Assembly (NCBI RefSeq): GCF_902728265.1
Contig: NZ_CACVBR010000004.1
Coordinates: 62,001-126,000 of the forward strand
DNA length: 64,000 nt
Origin: Chryseobacterium potabilaquae
GTDB taxonomy: Bacteria > Bacteroidota > Bacteroidia > Flavobacteriales > Weeksellaceae
Direction of reading: 5' to 3'
Part shown: piece by piece, positions 8,027 to 17,766 of the stretch
How the letters are laid out: the number at the start of each line of letters is the position of its first letter
How positions within the stretch are numbered: position 1 is the stretch's first letter
Position numbers and translations under genes: made by a program
The notes under the pieces: model-generated
The model's input: the letters and a program-made list of their open reading frames with translations, nothing else
Database searches by the model: none
What the model was told of the DNA's origin: nothing

Positions 8027-10747
8027 GTGAAAAATCTTACAACGGCATTAAAAATAGCACCTGCATTTTTATTGGCAAGTACAATAATGCATGCGCAGGC
8101 TCAAGTTCAGGATTCCTCCACAAAAGAGAAAAACATAGAGGAGGTTGTATTGATTGGGTATGGGAAACAGAAAAAAACTGATTTAACGGGCTCAATTACA
8201 GCATTATCCACTGAGGATTTTAATAAAGGAGCAATCACTACTGCAGAAGGACTCATCAATGGAAGGGCACCTGGTGTGGTAATTACTCAATCAGGCACAC
8301 CCGGGAATGAAGCTACTATTAGAATTAGAGGAGGATCATCATTAAATGCAAGTAATGATCCATTATTAGTTGTGGACGGCTTACCTTTGGATGGTGTTTC
8401 TTTGGCAACGATTAATCCGAATGATATAGAATCATTTTCAATTCTAAAAGATGCAGCATCTACTGCTATTTATGGTTCTAGAGGTTCTAATGGGGTTATT
8501 TTGGTTACTACAAAAAAAGGAAGTAAAAGGCTTCGGATTTCATTAAATGCATTTACTACAGTAAATACCTTAGCTAAAAAAATTGATGTATATTCTCCAG
8601 ATCAATTTAGACAACTCATCAATCAATATGTGCCAAGTAAGGTTGGTATGCTAGGTAATTCTAATACTGATTGGCAAGATGAAATATTCAGAACTTCTGT
8701 GACTTCAGATATTAATGCTTCTGTTTCCGGCAGTTTATTTAATGAAGTTCCAGCTCGATTGTCTCTTAGTAATATGGATAATTCAGGACTTTTGATGACT
8801 TCTCGTTTTAGACGAAGTGCAGCTAATTTTGCATTAAGTCCTAGCTTTTTTGATGATTATTTGAAATTTAATATTACGGGAACCTATTCCTATACTTTTC
8901 AAAATAAAGCAAGTGAGGATGCTATAAGAAATGCCATCTCTTATGATCCTACACAAGCAGTTTATGATCCAAATTCTCCCTATGGAGGATATACAGAATG
9001 GATAGGTCAAGGTACTAATCGACCAGTTGGGGTTTCGAACCCGGTCAGTTTGTTGAAAAATAGACATGATGTTCAAAACTTTAAACGGTTTCTGGGGAAT
9101 ATCAATATGGAATACAAATTTCATTTTTTACCAGATTTAAAGGTAATTCTTAATGCAGGACTTGATAGTAAAGAGCTTGATGGACATGTAGTTGTGAACA
9201 AAAATTCAAGAAGTGGATATTTTGCAGTTAATAATGTTTATGATTTTTATGGAGAGGATTCCTATTCAGATGAGAGTATCCTAAACAAAAATGCCAACGT
9301 ACAATTAAATTATACCAAAGCATTTGGAAAGCTTAATGTAGATGTAATGGGTGGATATGAATATCAAAATTATCATAAAGTAAGCTCTGCATCAGGAAAT
9401 ACATTATTATATACTTTAGATCCAACCAATAATTTCTATAATCCTGATTCCAAGCCTGATTTGAATCTACAAGCCTTCTTTGGAAGATTGAATTTAGGAT
9501 TTGACAATAAGTACTTGCTTACTGTTAATTATAGAAGGGATGGATCTTCCCGTTTTAGTAAAAATAACAGATGGGGGAACTTTGGGGGAGTTGCTGCAGC
9601 TTGGAGAATTTCAGAAGAAAATTTCCTGAAAAGTAACTCAACGATCTCAGACTTGAAATTGAGAGCCAGTGTGGGGAAAACAGGACAGCAAGATATCGGA
9701 GTGTATAGATACGATTATTTTAAAACCTATAATGTTTCTACCACTTTGTACTATCAATTTGGAAATCAGTTTTACGAAATTGCAAAACCTAATGGGTATA
9801 ACGAAAACTTAAAATGGGAAGAAAGTGTAAAATATAATTTAGGATTGGATTTTGGATTGTTGAATAATAGAATCAAAGGAACTGTGGATTTCTATCTTGC
9901 AGATACTAAAGATCTATTGTCAATTGTACCAGAAGGACCTTTAGAAAACCTTAGAATTATCGGCCCTAAAAATATAGGTAAGTTACAATCTAGAGGGATA
10001 GATTTAGGATTGGATGTAAAAGCGATTCAAAAAGAAAACTTTACTTTAAATTTTAACTATAATTTATCATATAATAAAATTGAAATTAAAGAGCTTGAAG
10101 TCAATGGAATTGATAAAGGAGGAGTTGGTTTAGGAGGTTTTGTGCAAACATTTAGAGAAGGATATTCTCCTTATGCGTATTGGGTGTACCAACAGGTTTA
10201 TGATTCTAATGGGATGCCGATTGAAGGGGCATATGTGGACCGAAATGGAGATGGCGAAATTACATCGGCAGACAAGTATAATTACAAAAAACCTCAGCCT
10301 GATGTAACGATGGGATTGATGACTAATATGACCTTTGGTAAAAACTGGGATTTTTCAATGGCTTGGAGAGCGAGTTTAGGAAATTATGTATATGATCAGA
10401 TTTCTGCAGATAGATCTCATTTGAATCATATTAACAATACAGTAGATGGAACAATTAATAATGCACCAGTAGACTTTAATAATACTCATTTTAGTACTGC
10501 TAATAAAATGTCTGATTACTATCTTAAGAATGGAAGTTTCTTAAAATTGGATAATTTGACGGTTGGATACACGTTCAATAAATTTATTACTAATACCTCT
10601 TCTTTAAGGTTATATGCTGCGGCTCAAAACGTTCTTATCATTACAAAGTATAAAAATTTAGATCCGGAAGTGTTCAATAATGGGATAGATAATTCAATTT
10701 ATCCACGAGCAAGAATGTTTACTTTAGGTGTTAATGTTAATTTTTAA
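8027..10747 (+). CDS. susC: SusC/RagA-type TonB-linked outer-membrane receptor
   Basis: The 906-residue protein has a signal peptide (about residues 1-25, ending HAQAQ), a short spacer, then a plug domain starting EEVVLIGYGKQKKTDLTGSI with IRIRGGSSLNASNDPLLVVDG and SILKDAASTAIYGSRGSNGVILVTTKKG, all standard SusC marks. A 22-strand beta barrel follows and ends in aromatic F. It imports oligosaccharides through the outer membrane with SusD as lid, powered by TonB. Unlike most SusC proteins it lacks the N-terminal carboxypeptidase-like domain before the plug. The start is GTG at 8027, supported by the signal peptide. The alpha-glucan specificity is inferred from the neighbouring GH97 and GH13 genes. 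susD follows after 12 nt. Confidence 0.95.
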   Translation: MKNLTTALKIAPAFLLASTIMHAQAQVQDSSTKEKNIEEVVLIGYGKQKKTDLTGSITALSTEDFNKGAITTAEGLINGRAPGVVITQSGTPGNEATIRIRGGSSLNASNDPLLVVDGLPLDGVSLATINPNDIESFSILKDAASTAIYGSRGSNGVILVTTKKGSKRLRISLNAFTTVNTLAKKIDVYSPDQFRQLINQYVPSKVGMLGNSNTDWQDEIFRTSVTSDINASVSGSLFNEVPARLSLSNMDNSGLLMTSRFRRSAANFALSPSFFDDYLKFNITGTYSYTFQNKASEDAIRNAISYDPTQAVYDPNSPYGGYTEWIGQGTNRPVGVSNPVSLLKNRHDVQNFKRFLGNINMEYKFHFLPDLKVILNAGLDSKELDGHVVVNKNSRSGYFAVNNVYDFYGEDSYSDESILNKNANVQLNYTKAFGKLNVDVMGGYEYQNYHKVSSASGNTLLYTLDPTNNFYNPDSKPDLNLQAFFGRLNLGFDNKYLLTVNYRRDGSSRFSKNNRWGNFGGVAAAWRISEENFLKSNSTISDLKLRASVGKTGQQDIGVYRYDYFKTYNVSTTLYYQFGNQFYEIAKPNGYNENLKWEESVKYNLGLDFGLLNNRIKGTVDFYLADTKDLLSIVPEGPLENLRIIGPKNIGKLQSRGIDLGLDVKAIQKENFTLNFNYNLSYNKIEIKELEVNGIDKGGVGLGGFVQTFREGYSPYAYWVYQQVYDSNGMPIEGAYVDRNGDGEITSADKYNYKKPQPDVTMGLMTNMTFGKNWDFSMAWRASLGNYVYDQISADRSHLNHINNTVDGTINNAPVDFNNTHFSTANKMSDYYLKNGSFLKLDNLTVGYTFNKFITNTSSLRLYAAAQNVLIITKYKNLDPEVFNNGIDNSIYPRARMFTLGVNVNF

Positions 10748-10759
10748 TTCTTTTTTACA

Positions 10760-12379
10760 ATGAAACTTAATAGAATAAATATATTAAAATTAAGAAATAT
10801 AGCCATTGCAGGCGCTTTTCTTTTCGTCACTTCATCTTGTCTGAATGATCTTGATGTAAAGGTTAATGATGATGAGCTTTTCACATCTGAACAATTTTAT
10901 GCTAATCCGGCCTCTTATAAGCAATTTTTAGCAAAAATATATGCAGGTTTAGCCGTTACCGGACAGAAATCAGCGAATGGTGATTCAGATTTAGGTGCTG
11001 AAGATGATGGAGGACCAAATGAAGGTTTTTCTCAATATTTAAGAGGATATTGGCAATTACAGGAATTAACGACAGATGAAGCAATTATCGCTTGGGGAGA
11101 AAGTGATAATCCTACTATAAAAGATCTAAACTTCAATACTTGGAATGCCGATAATGTTTTCAATGAAGCGTTTTTTGCCAGAGTATTTTTTCAGGTGGGT
11201 CTCGTTAATGAATATTTAAGAGAAACCACAGAGGAAAAGCTCAGCTCAAGAGGAGTTTCAGAAAGCCTAAAAGCAGAAATAAAAACTTTCCGTGCCGAAG
11301 CAAGATTTTTAAGAGCTTTATCTTATTATCATGCAATAGATATCTATGGTAAAATGCCTTTTGCAACGGAAGATCAAGAAATAGGAAGCGGGGTAAAGCC
11401 GGTTATGCAATCCCGAGACTTTATGTTCAATTATGTGATTAATGAACTTAATGCCATTGAAGGAGATCTACCGGCTCCTAGAATGAATGAATATGGAAGA
11501 GTAGATAAGGCTGCCGTTTGGATGTTGAGAGCCAAGCTATATCTTAATGCCAGAGTATATACCGGAGCCGATAAAAGTACCGAGGCGTTGGCTGAAGTGG
11601 AAAAAGTAATAGGTTCAACGTATAAAGTGGCTCAGATTCCTTATGCTAATTTATTCAAAGCAGATAATCACATAAATGGGGCACAAGAGGAAATCATTTT
11701 CCCAATCGCTTTTGATGGAATTAAGACCAGAACTTATGGAGGAACGACTTATCTAGTTCATGCCAGCTGTACGAATGAAGTAGGTTTAACCCTAGGAATT
11801 GATTTTGGATGGCAAGGTTATAGAGTAAGACCGGAATTTATGCAATCTGTAGGAAATACAGATCAAAGAGTGATGAAAGTAGCAGGAAATAGTGATCCGG
11901 CTTCAATTACAGATTATATGAAATTTGATCAAGGGGCTAAACTTATCAAATTTTCTAATAAGAATTCCAATGGTTCCAATGGAAGTGATGCTAATTTTGT
12001 GGATGCTGATTTTCCATTATTTAGAATGGGTGATGCTTATTTGATGTATGCAGAATTAGCGGTTGTTAACGGAAAAGGAAGTGTGGCAACGGCACTTACT
12101 TATGTGAACGCTTTAAGAACTAGAGCAGGAGTAGCAACAGTACTTCAATCCGCGCTAAATGCTGATTTTATATTGAATGAAAGAGCAAGAGAACTATATT
12201 GGGAAGGATACAGACGTCAGGACTTAATACGTTTTGGAAAGTATCTTTCAGGATATACATGGCAGTGGAAAGGGGGAAGTATGAATGGGTCTGACCTTGC
12301 AAGCTTCAAACTTCTTTTCCCAATACCTAATAAGTATCTTAATTTAAATTCTAATCTGTCTCAAAATCCTGGCTATTAA
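10760..12379 (+). CDS. susD: SusD/RagB-type nutrient-binding outer-membrane lipoprotein
   Basis: The 539-residue protein has a lipoprotein signal with lipobox TSSC at about residues 24-27, followed by the usual LNDLDVKVNDDE acidic linker. The SusD TPR-like scaffold is visible in EIKTFRAEARFLRALSYYHAIDIYGKMPF, the C-terminal block FILNERARELYWEGYRRQDLIRFG, and the end LFPIPNKYLNLNSNLSQNPGY, which is diagnostic. SusD binds the glycan at the cell surface and closes over the SusC barrel. It lies 12 nt after susC and 16 nt before susE and is certainly co-transcribed with them. Confidence 0.96.
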   Translation: MKLNRINILKLRNIAIAGAFLFVTSSCLNDLDVKVNDDELFTSEQFYANPASYKQFLAKIYAGLAVTGQKSANGDSDLGAEDDGGPNEGFSQYLRGYWQLQELTTDEAIIAWGESDNPTIKDLNFNTWNADNVFNEAFFARVFFQVGLVNEYLRETTEEKLSSRGVSESLKAEIKTFRAEARFLRALSYYHAIDIYGKMPFATEDQEIGSGVKPVMQSRDFMFNYVINELNAIEGDLPAPRMNEYGRVDKAAVWMLRAKLYLNARVYTGADKSTEALAEVEKVIGSTYKVAQIPYANLFKADNHINGAQEEIIFPIAFDGIKTRTYGGTTYLVHASCTNEVGLTLGIDFGWQGYRVRPEFMQSVGNTDQRVMKVAGNSDPASITDYMKFDQGAKLIKFSNKNSNGSNGSDANFVDADFPLFRMGDAYLMYAELAVVNGKGSVATALTYVNALRTRAGVATVLQSALNADFILNERARELYWEGYRRQDLIRFGKYLSGYTWQWKGGSMNGSDLASFKLLFPIPNKYLNLNSNLSQNPGY

Positions 12380-12395
12380 TTAATAAAACAAAAAA

Positions 12396-13502
12396 ATGAA
12401 AAACTTTTTAAAAATATTTGTAGCTCTTATTATGGGAGTTTTAGTTATATCTTGTGAAAAGGATGAGGATCAGGCGGTTTTAGGAGAAGGGACCAATCCG
12501 GTTTTAACGTCTAATGTGACAACATTAGTGCTCAATAAAGATCATGAAAATGATGAAGCCATAAAGTTTAATTGGGTAAATCCTAAATTTGATATTCAGG
12601 TAGCATTCAGTGATGCATTGGAATTTGCGAAGGCAGGAACTAACTTTGAAAGTGCAAAAAGTGTAGATGTGATATCAAAAGATCTTTCCGCATCTTATAC
12701 GGTAGGTAATTTTAATAAAATAATGCTAGAAGGAGGATTTCCAGCTAATGTGGCCAATGCTATTGAAGTGAGGCTAAGATCTAAGGTAGGAAATATTACC
12801 ATGTATTCAGAGGTGGTGTCACTTACGGTGACTCCTTATCTAACAGAATTCCCATCATTCTATATCGTAGGAGATGCTTCTGCTGTAGGTTGGAACGCTT
12901 CTAGTGCACAATTGCTTTATAAAAAAGATAACTTCTCTACCATTTATACGTATTTGGAAAATGGTAAATACTTTAGATTTTTAGGTCAACAAGATTGGAA
13001 CCCAATTAATTATAGTTTGGATACTGCAGGAATGAACGATTCTTATAAGTATTTCAAAACGTGGTCTTCTAATCTCGTTGCGTCTCCATCCGAAAATATT
13101 CAATTCACAGGAGCTACCGGAATGTATAAAATAACTATTAATGCAGATCCGGCACAAAAAACAATTAATGTAACTCCTTCTCCAATTAATAATTGGAATC
13201 CTGCTAACTTATATTTGGTAGGAACAATAAACGGATGGAATGCAGGAGCGGCTATTCCTATGACGAACTTAGGAAATGGCAAATTTGAGCATACGATTTC
13301 ACTTCCTGCGGGCTCTCAGTTTAAATTCCTAGGGCAATTAAGTTGGGGAGATTTGGATTGGGGAAATATGGACGGTGATGGAAATACCGGATATATTGCT
13401 CCAAAAGGAAGTAATGGAAATATTATGTTTGACGGAACAGGAGGTAGCTACAAGATTTCTGTTGATATGAAATCTGGAGTTTATAAAATTCAACCATTAT
13501 AA
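12396..13502 (+). CDS. susE: SusE/SusF-like outer-membrane starch-binding lipoprotein
   Basis: The 368-residue protein has a lipoprotein signal with lipobox VISC (about residues 17-20) followed by EKDED. The N-terminal third is an immunoglobulin-like SusE domain. Two related starch-binding modules follow, each opening with a similar motif: FYIVGDASAVGWN (about residue 154) and LYLVGTINGWN (about residue 271). Such modules hold malto-oligosaccharides at the surface using aromatic residues. It is third in the susCDE operon and is followed by a terminator-like hairpin (13527-13555) before the GH97 gene. It has two CBM-like repeats, the usual SusE number, rather than the three of SusF. Confidence 0.88.
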   Translation: MKNFLKIFVALIMGVLVISCEKDEDQAVLGEGTNPVLTSNVTTLVLNKDHENDEAIKFNWVNPKFDIQVAFSDALEFAKAGTNFESAKSVDVISKDLSASYTVGNFNKIMLEGGFPANVANAIEVRLRSKVGNITMYSEVVSLTVTPYLTEFPSFYIVGDASAVGWNASSAQLLYKKDNFSTIYTYLENGKYFRFLGQQDWNPINYSLDTAGMNDSYKYFKTWSSNLVASPSENIQFTGATGMYKITINADPAQKTINVTPSPINNWNPANLYLVGTINGWNAGAAIPMTNLGNGKFEHTISLPAGSQFKFLGQLSWGDLDWGNMDGDGNTGYIAPKGSNGNIMFDGTGGSYKISVDMKSGVYKIQPL

Positions 13503-13526
13503 TAAATTTAATTTAATATTTATAGC

Positions 13527-13555
13527 AAAGTGTTGCTGTTAGGCAACACTTTTTT
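13527..13555 (+). terminator. Terminator-like hairpin between susE and the GH97 gene
   Basis: Stem AAAGTGTTGC (13527-13536) with GCAACACTTT (13543-13552), loop of 6, then T-rich sequence. Its position inside a same-direction gene set suggests partial termination, giving less enzyme than binding-protein message. Confidence 0.75.
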
Positions 13556-13581
13556 ATTTTTAAAGTTTATATATAGTCATT

Positions 13582-15738
13582 ATGAAGAAAATTACAATTG
13601 GAGCTTTATTGTTCTCAATGATGTTTGTAGGTGTTAATGCACAATCTTTAAAATCGCCGGATGGTAAGTTTGAAATGAACTTTCAATTGAAGCAAGGAGT
13701 TCCTTATTATAACCTAAAATATAATGGGACAGTAGTAGTGGAAGATTCTAAATTAGGATTGAGATTATTCAAAGATGCTGCTATAAAATTTGCTTCTGAA
13801 ATCGCAAAACCTGAAGATGCTAAATTTGATCTTAACAACGGTTTTACCAAAAGAGAGGAAAAGCGTGATGCCAAAAATGAAAGTTGGAAACCTGTTTTAG
13901 GAGAAAAGAAAAACTATATCAATAATTATAATGAACTAGCTGTTACTCTTAATCAGGATGCAACGGATAGAAGTATTGTTATAAAATTTAGATTATTCAA
14001 TGAGGGACTGGGATTTCGATATGAGTTTCCACAACAGAAAAATTTGAACTATTTCGTAATTAGAGAAGAGGACTCTGAAATCGATTTTCCAACAGATATG
14101 AAAGCCTGGTGGATGGTGGCAGATTATGACTCTCAGGAATATCAATATCAGGAGACAAAGATATCGGAAATTCCGGGAAGATGGTCAAAAGCTGCAGATG
14201 CGAATGCTTCTCAAAAGCTTATTAAAGATGCAGTACAATCTCCACTAATGCTTAAAAAAGAAGGAAAAGAACCTCTTTATATTAATGTGGCGGAAGCAGC
14301 TGTTTTAGATTATCCTGCCTCTCATTTAGAAGTTGATGCTCAGAACTTTAAATTAAAAACCCATCTCACGGCAGACAGACAAGGGGCAAAAGGATATATA
14401 CAAACCCCATCGGTAACCCCTTGGAGAACGATTATTGTAGCGCCAAAAGCAGAAGAGGTGATGGATTCAAAAATGATTTTTAATCTGAATGAACCCACAA
14501 AATATACCGATACCTCTTATATCCATCCTACAAAATATATGGGTGTGTGGTGGGAAATGATTATTGGAAAATCACAGTGGGCTTATTCTACCGCTGAAAA
14601 TGTACATTTAGGTAAAACAGATTTTGCAAAATTGACTCCTAATGGAAAACATGCAGCCAATAATACCAAAGTGAAAGAATATATTGATTTTGCCTCTGAA
14701 AATGGTTTCCAAGGACTATTGATTGAAGGATGGAATATCGGTTGGGAAGATTGGTTTGGACATTCCAAAGAATTCGTTTTTGATTTTATTACCCCTTACC
14801 CTGATTTTGATATCAAAATGTTAAATGATTATGCACATTCAAAAGGAATAAAATTGATCATGCATCATGAAACTTCTGGATCTGCAACCAATTACGAAAG
14901 ATGGGCGGATAAAGCATTTCAATTAATGAATAAATATGGATATGACGCCGTAAAGACAGGATATGTTGGAGATATTATTCCAAGAGGAGAGCATCATTAT
15001 TCTCAATGGACGATCAATCATTTTTATAGGATAGCTGAAAAAGCAAATGAATATAAGATTATGGTAAACTCACATGAATCGGTACGTCCAACGGGTGAGA
15101 GCCGTACTTATCCCAACTATATTTCAGCGGAAGCAGCTCGAGGAACAGAGTATGAGGCATTTGGAGGTAATAATCCGGATCATCAGACCATTCTTCCATT
15201 TACAAGATGGATGGGAGGCTCTATGGATTATACTCCAGGTATTTTTCAGACTAAATTAGACTATTATTTCCCGGGAGATACCCGCTTTGTAAAGACAACA
15301 TTGGCCAAGCAATTAGCATTATATGTTACTATGTATATGCCGCTTCAGATGGCTGCTGATTTACCCGAGAATTATAAAAAACATATGGACGCTTTCCAGT
15401 TCATTAAAGATGTAGCAGCCGACTGGGATGACACAAAAATTTTATTTGCAGAGCCCGGAGATTATGTAGTGACAGCAAGAAAAGCAAAAGGAACAGAAAA
15501 CTGGTTTGTAGGAGGTATTACGGACGAAAATAAACGTGACTATACTGTAGATTTTTCGTTTTTAAATAAAAATCAAAAATATGAAGCCATAATCTATGAA
15601 GACGGGAAAGATGCCGATTACATCAATAATCCTCAAAGTTATAATATCTATAAGAAACAAATTACCAATAAGTCGAAGATCAATTTCAAAATGGCAAGAA
15701 GCGGAGGTTTTGCAGTCTCAATAAAACCAATACAATAA
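13582..15738 (+). CDS. susB: GH97 alpha-glucosidase (SusB-type)
   Basis: The 718-residue periplasmic enzyme begins with a signal peptide (about residues 1-20, ending VNAQS). It removes glucose from the non-reducing end of alpha-glucans with inversion. The catalytic site is intact: E430 (in HHETSG) and E499 (in HESVRPTG) are the general bases and E523 (in AARGTEYE) the general acid. They correspond with a constant offset of 9 to E439, E508 and E532 of Bacteroides thetaiotaomicron SusB, and E517 matches the calcium ligand E526. Domains run N-terminal beta-sandwich, TIM barrel, C-terminal beta domain. It sits between two hairpins and so may have its own transcript level. An inverting alpha-glucosidase is favoured over the retaining galactosidase GH97 branch because both base residues are present. 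Confidence 0.95.
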   Translation: MKKITIGALLFSMMFVGVNAQSLKSPDGKFEMNFQLKQGVPYYNLKYNGTVVVEDSKLGLRLFKDAAIKFASEIAKPEDAKFDLNNGFTKREEKRDAKNESWKPVLGEKKNYINNYNELAVTLNQDATDRSIVIKFRLFNEGLGFRYEFPQQKNLNYFVIREEDSEIDFPTDMKAWWMVADYDSQEYQYQETKISEIPGRWSKAADANASQKLIKDAVQSPLMLKKEGKEPLYINVAEAAVLDYPASHLEVDAQNFKLKTHLTADRQGAKGYIQTPSVTPWRTIIVAPKAEEVMDSKMIFNLNEPTKYTDTSYIHPTKYMGVWWEMIIGKSQWAYSTAENVHLGKTDFAKLTPNGKHAANNTKVKEYIDFASENGFQGLLIEGWNIGWEDWFGHSKEFVFDFITPYPDFDIKMLNDYAHSKGIKLIMHHETSGSATNYERWADKAFQLMNKYGYDAVKTGYVGDIIPRGEHHYSQWTINHFYRIAEKANEYKIMVNSHESVRPTGESRTYPNYISAEAARGTEYEAFGGNNPDHQTILPFTRWMGGSMDYTPGIFQTKLDYYFPGDTRFVKTTLAKQLALYVTMYMPLQMAADLPENYKKHMDAFQFIKDVAADWDDTKILFAEPGDYVVTARKAKGTENWFVGGITDENKRDYTVDFSFLNKNQKYEAIIYEDGKDADYINNPQSYNIYKKQITNKSKINFKMARSGGFAVSIKPIQ

Positions 15739-15749
15739 AATTTCTTATC

Positions 15750-15784
15750 ATCCTTAAAGGCTTTTGCTTTTAAGGATTTTTTTT
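15750..15784 (+). terminator. Terminator after the GH97 gene
   Basis: Stem ATCCTTAAA (15750-15758) with TTTAAGGAT (15769-15777), extended by G-T and G-C pairs, followed by T8. Confidence 0.85.
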
Positions 15785-15892
15785 ATAATTTTTATTATGC
15801 TGTCAATTGAAAAGTTTTGGTAAATTTTAAATCAAATTAGATGTTTGTTTGAAAAATTAACTATAATTTAGAATTATTAATCCATTATCATA

Positions 15893-17749
15893 ATGAAAAA
15901 GATATATGTAATTATAGCTTTATCAGCAGCAGTAAATGTTTTTTCACAAAAAGTTTTAGATAGAGTAGAGCCGGCCTTTTGGTGGAAAGGGATGAAAAAC
16001 CCGGAACTTCAAATTTTGCTGTATGGAAAAAATATAGCAAACAATGAGATTCAGCTTTCCGATGGGATTCCAATTAAAAATATTGTGAAGGTTGAAAATC
16101 CAAACTATGTTTTTATTACCATAAATCCAAATGAAAGGCCTGTTTCAAAATTTAAAATCCATGTAAAGAAAGGTAAGAAAGAGATAGCTTCTTATTTATA
16201 TGAGCTCAAAGAAAGAATACCTAATTCTGCAAATAGAAAATCTTTTACATCAGCAGATGCCATATATCTGATTATGCCGGATCGCTTTGCGAATGGTGAC
16301 GAAAAAAATGACACAGTTCCCGGTCTTACTGAAAAAACCAATAGAAATCTTCCCAATGGTAGACATGGAGGAGATTTACGAGGTATTATTAATCATCTTG
16401 ATTATATTCAAAAACTGGGAGTAACGGCCGTTTGGTTAACTCCGGTAAATGAAGACAATGAAAAAGTATATTCCTATCATGGATATGCTCAGACCGATTT
16501 GTATAAAATTGATGAAAGGTATGGAACTAATGAAGAATACAAAGAGCTTTCTCAAAAGTTGAATAAAAGGAATATGAAATTAGTGATGGATTATGTCACT
16601 AATCACTGGGGTGGTTCCCATTGGATGATAAAAGATTTGCCTACAAAAGATTGGATTCATTGGTTTGATGAGGGAGAAAAAGGATTTAAACGCTCTAATT
16701 ATAAAACAACAACCCAGTTTGATACAAATGCATCTGAAATTGATAAAAAAATGGCGTTGGATGGATGGTTTGATACAACAATGCCGGATATCAATCAGAA
16801 AAATCCATTAGTGTTAAAATATTTAATTCAAAATGCCATTTGGTGGATAGAATATGCCGAACTGGGAGGGTTTCGAGTGGATACTTATCCTTATAATGAC
16901 AAAGAAGCAATGGCAAAATGGGCGAAAGCCATTATAGATGAATATCCTCAATTTAATATTGTCGGAGAAACTTGGCTCTATACGGCAGGGCAGATTTCGG
17001 CATGGCAGAAAAATTCAAAAACGGGAGAAGCAGCGAATTACAATTCCAATCTTCCCTCTGTAATGGACTTTATGTTATATGCTGATATGCCTAAAGCTTT
17101 AAAAGAAAAAGAAAGCTGGAATAGCGGAATGAATAAGATTTATAATGTTTTTACAAGCGATTTTTTGTATCCGGATATTAATAACATTATGGTTTTCTTT
17201 GAAAATCACGATACTGAAAGATGGAATGAAATCTTTAATGCAGATCCCTCAGCCTACAAGATGGGGTTAACATTACTATTGACTGTTCGAGGAATCCCTC
17301 AAATATATTATGGTTCGGAAGTGGGAATGAGAGGAGATAAAGAAAAAGGAGGTGATGCAGATATCCGTAGAGACTTTCCCGGAGGTTGGAAATCTGATAA
17401 ACAAAATGCTTTTAATCCTTTAAATCAAACTTCAGAGCAAAAAGAATTTTATCAATTTACTCAAAAATTACTGAATTGGAGAAAAGGAAAGAAGGTGATT
17501 CATTATGGTAAAACTAAAAACTTCGTTCCGCGCAACAATGTTTTTGTATATTTTAGGTATAATGAAGAAGAAAGTGTTATGATCGTTTTGAATAATAATG
17601 AAAAAGAGGAGAAATTAGATTTAAAACATTTTGAAGAGTCTTTAAAAGGATATAAAGAAGGAATAGACATCATTTCAGATAAAAAAATAGTATTACAAGA
17701 TATATTAACTATACCCGCGAAAACTTCAATGATCATTGAATTGAAATAA
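15893..17749 (+). CDS. susA: GH13 alpha-amylase/neopullulanase, SusA-like
   Basis: The 618-residue enzyme has a type I signal peptide (to about residue 18, VFSQ) and no lipobox, so it should be periplasmic. An N-terminal beta domain (about residues 25-105) resembles that of cyclomaltodextrinase/neopullulanase. The GH13 barrel follows with region I DYVTNH, region II GGFRVDTYPY (nucleophile D330), region III IVGETWL (acid/base E359) and region IV FFENHDTER (D440). It should hydrolyse alpha-1,4 bonds of imported maltooligosaccharides. It heads a probable operon: the SnoaL-like gene starts 17 nt later and the MFS gene 5 nt after that. No surface amylase of SusG type is present nearby. Confidence 0.93.
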   Translation: MKKIYVIIALSAAVNVFSQKVLDRVEPAFWWKGMKNPELQILLYGKNIANNEIQLSDGIPIKNIVKVENPNYVFITINPNERPVSKFKIHVKKGKKEIASYLYELKERIPNSANRKSFTSADAIYLIMPDRFANGDEKNDTVPGLTEKTNRNLPNGRHGGDLRGIINHLDYIQKLGVTAVWLTPVNEDNEKVYSYHGYAQTDLYKIDERYGTNEEYKELSQKLNKRNMKLVMDYVTNHWGGSHWMIKDLPTKDWIHWFDEGEKGFKRSNYKTTTQFDTNASEIDKKMALDGWFDTTMPDINQKNPLVLKYLIQNAIWWIEYAELGGFRVDTYPYNDKEAMAKWAKAIIDEYPQFNIVGETWLYTAGQISAWQKNSKTGEAANYNSNLPSVMDFMLYADMPKALKEKESWNSGMNKIYNVFTSDFLYPDINNIMVFFENHDTERWNEIFNADPSAYKMGLTLLLTVRGIPQIYYGSEVGMRGDKEKGGDADIRRDFPGGWKSDKQNAFNPLNQTSEQKEFYQFTQKLLNWRKGKKVIHYGKTKNFVPRNNVFVYFRYNEEESVMIVLNNNEKEEKLDLKHFEESLKGYKEGIDIISDKKIVLQDILTIPAKTSMIIELK

Positions 17750-17766
17750 GCTATATATAAACGAAC

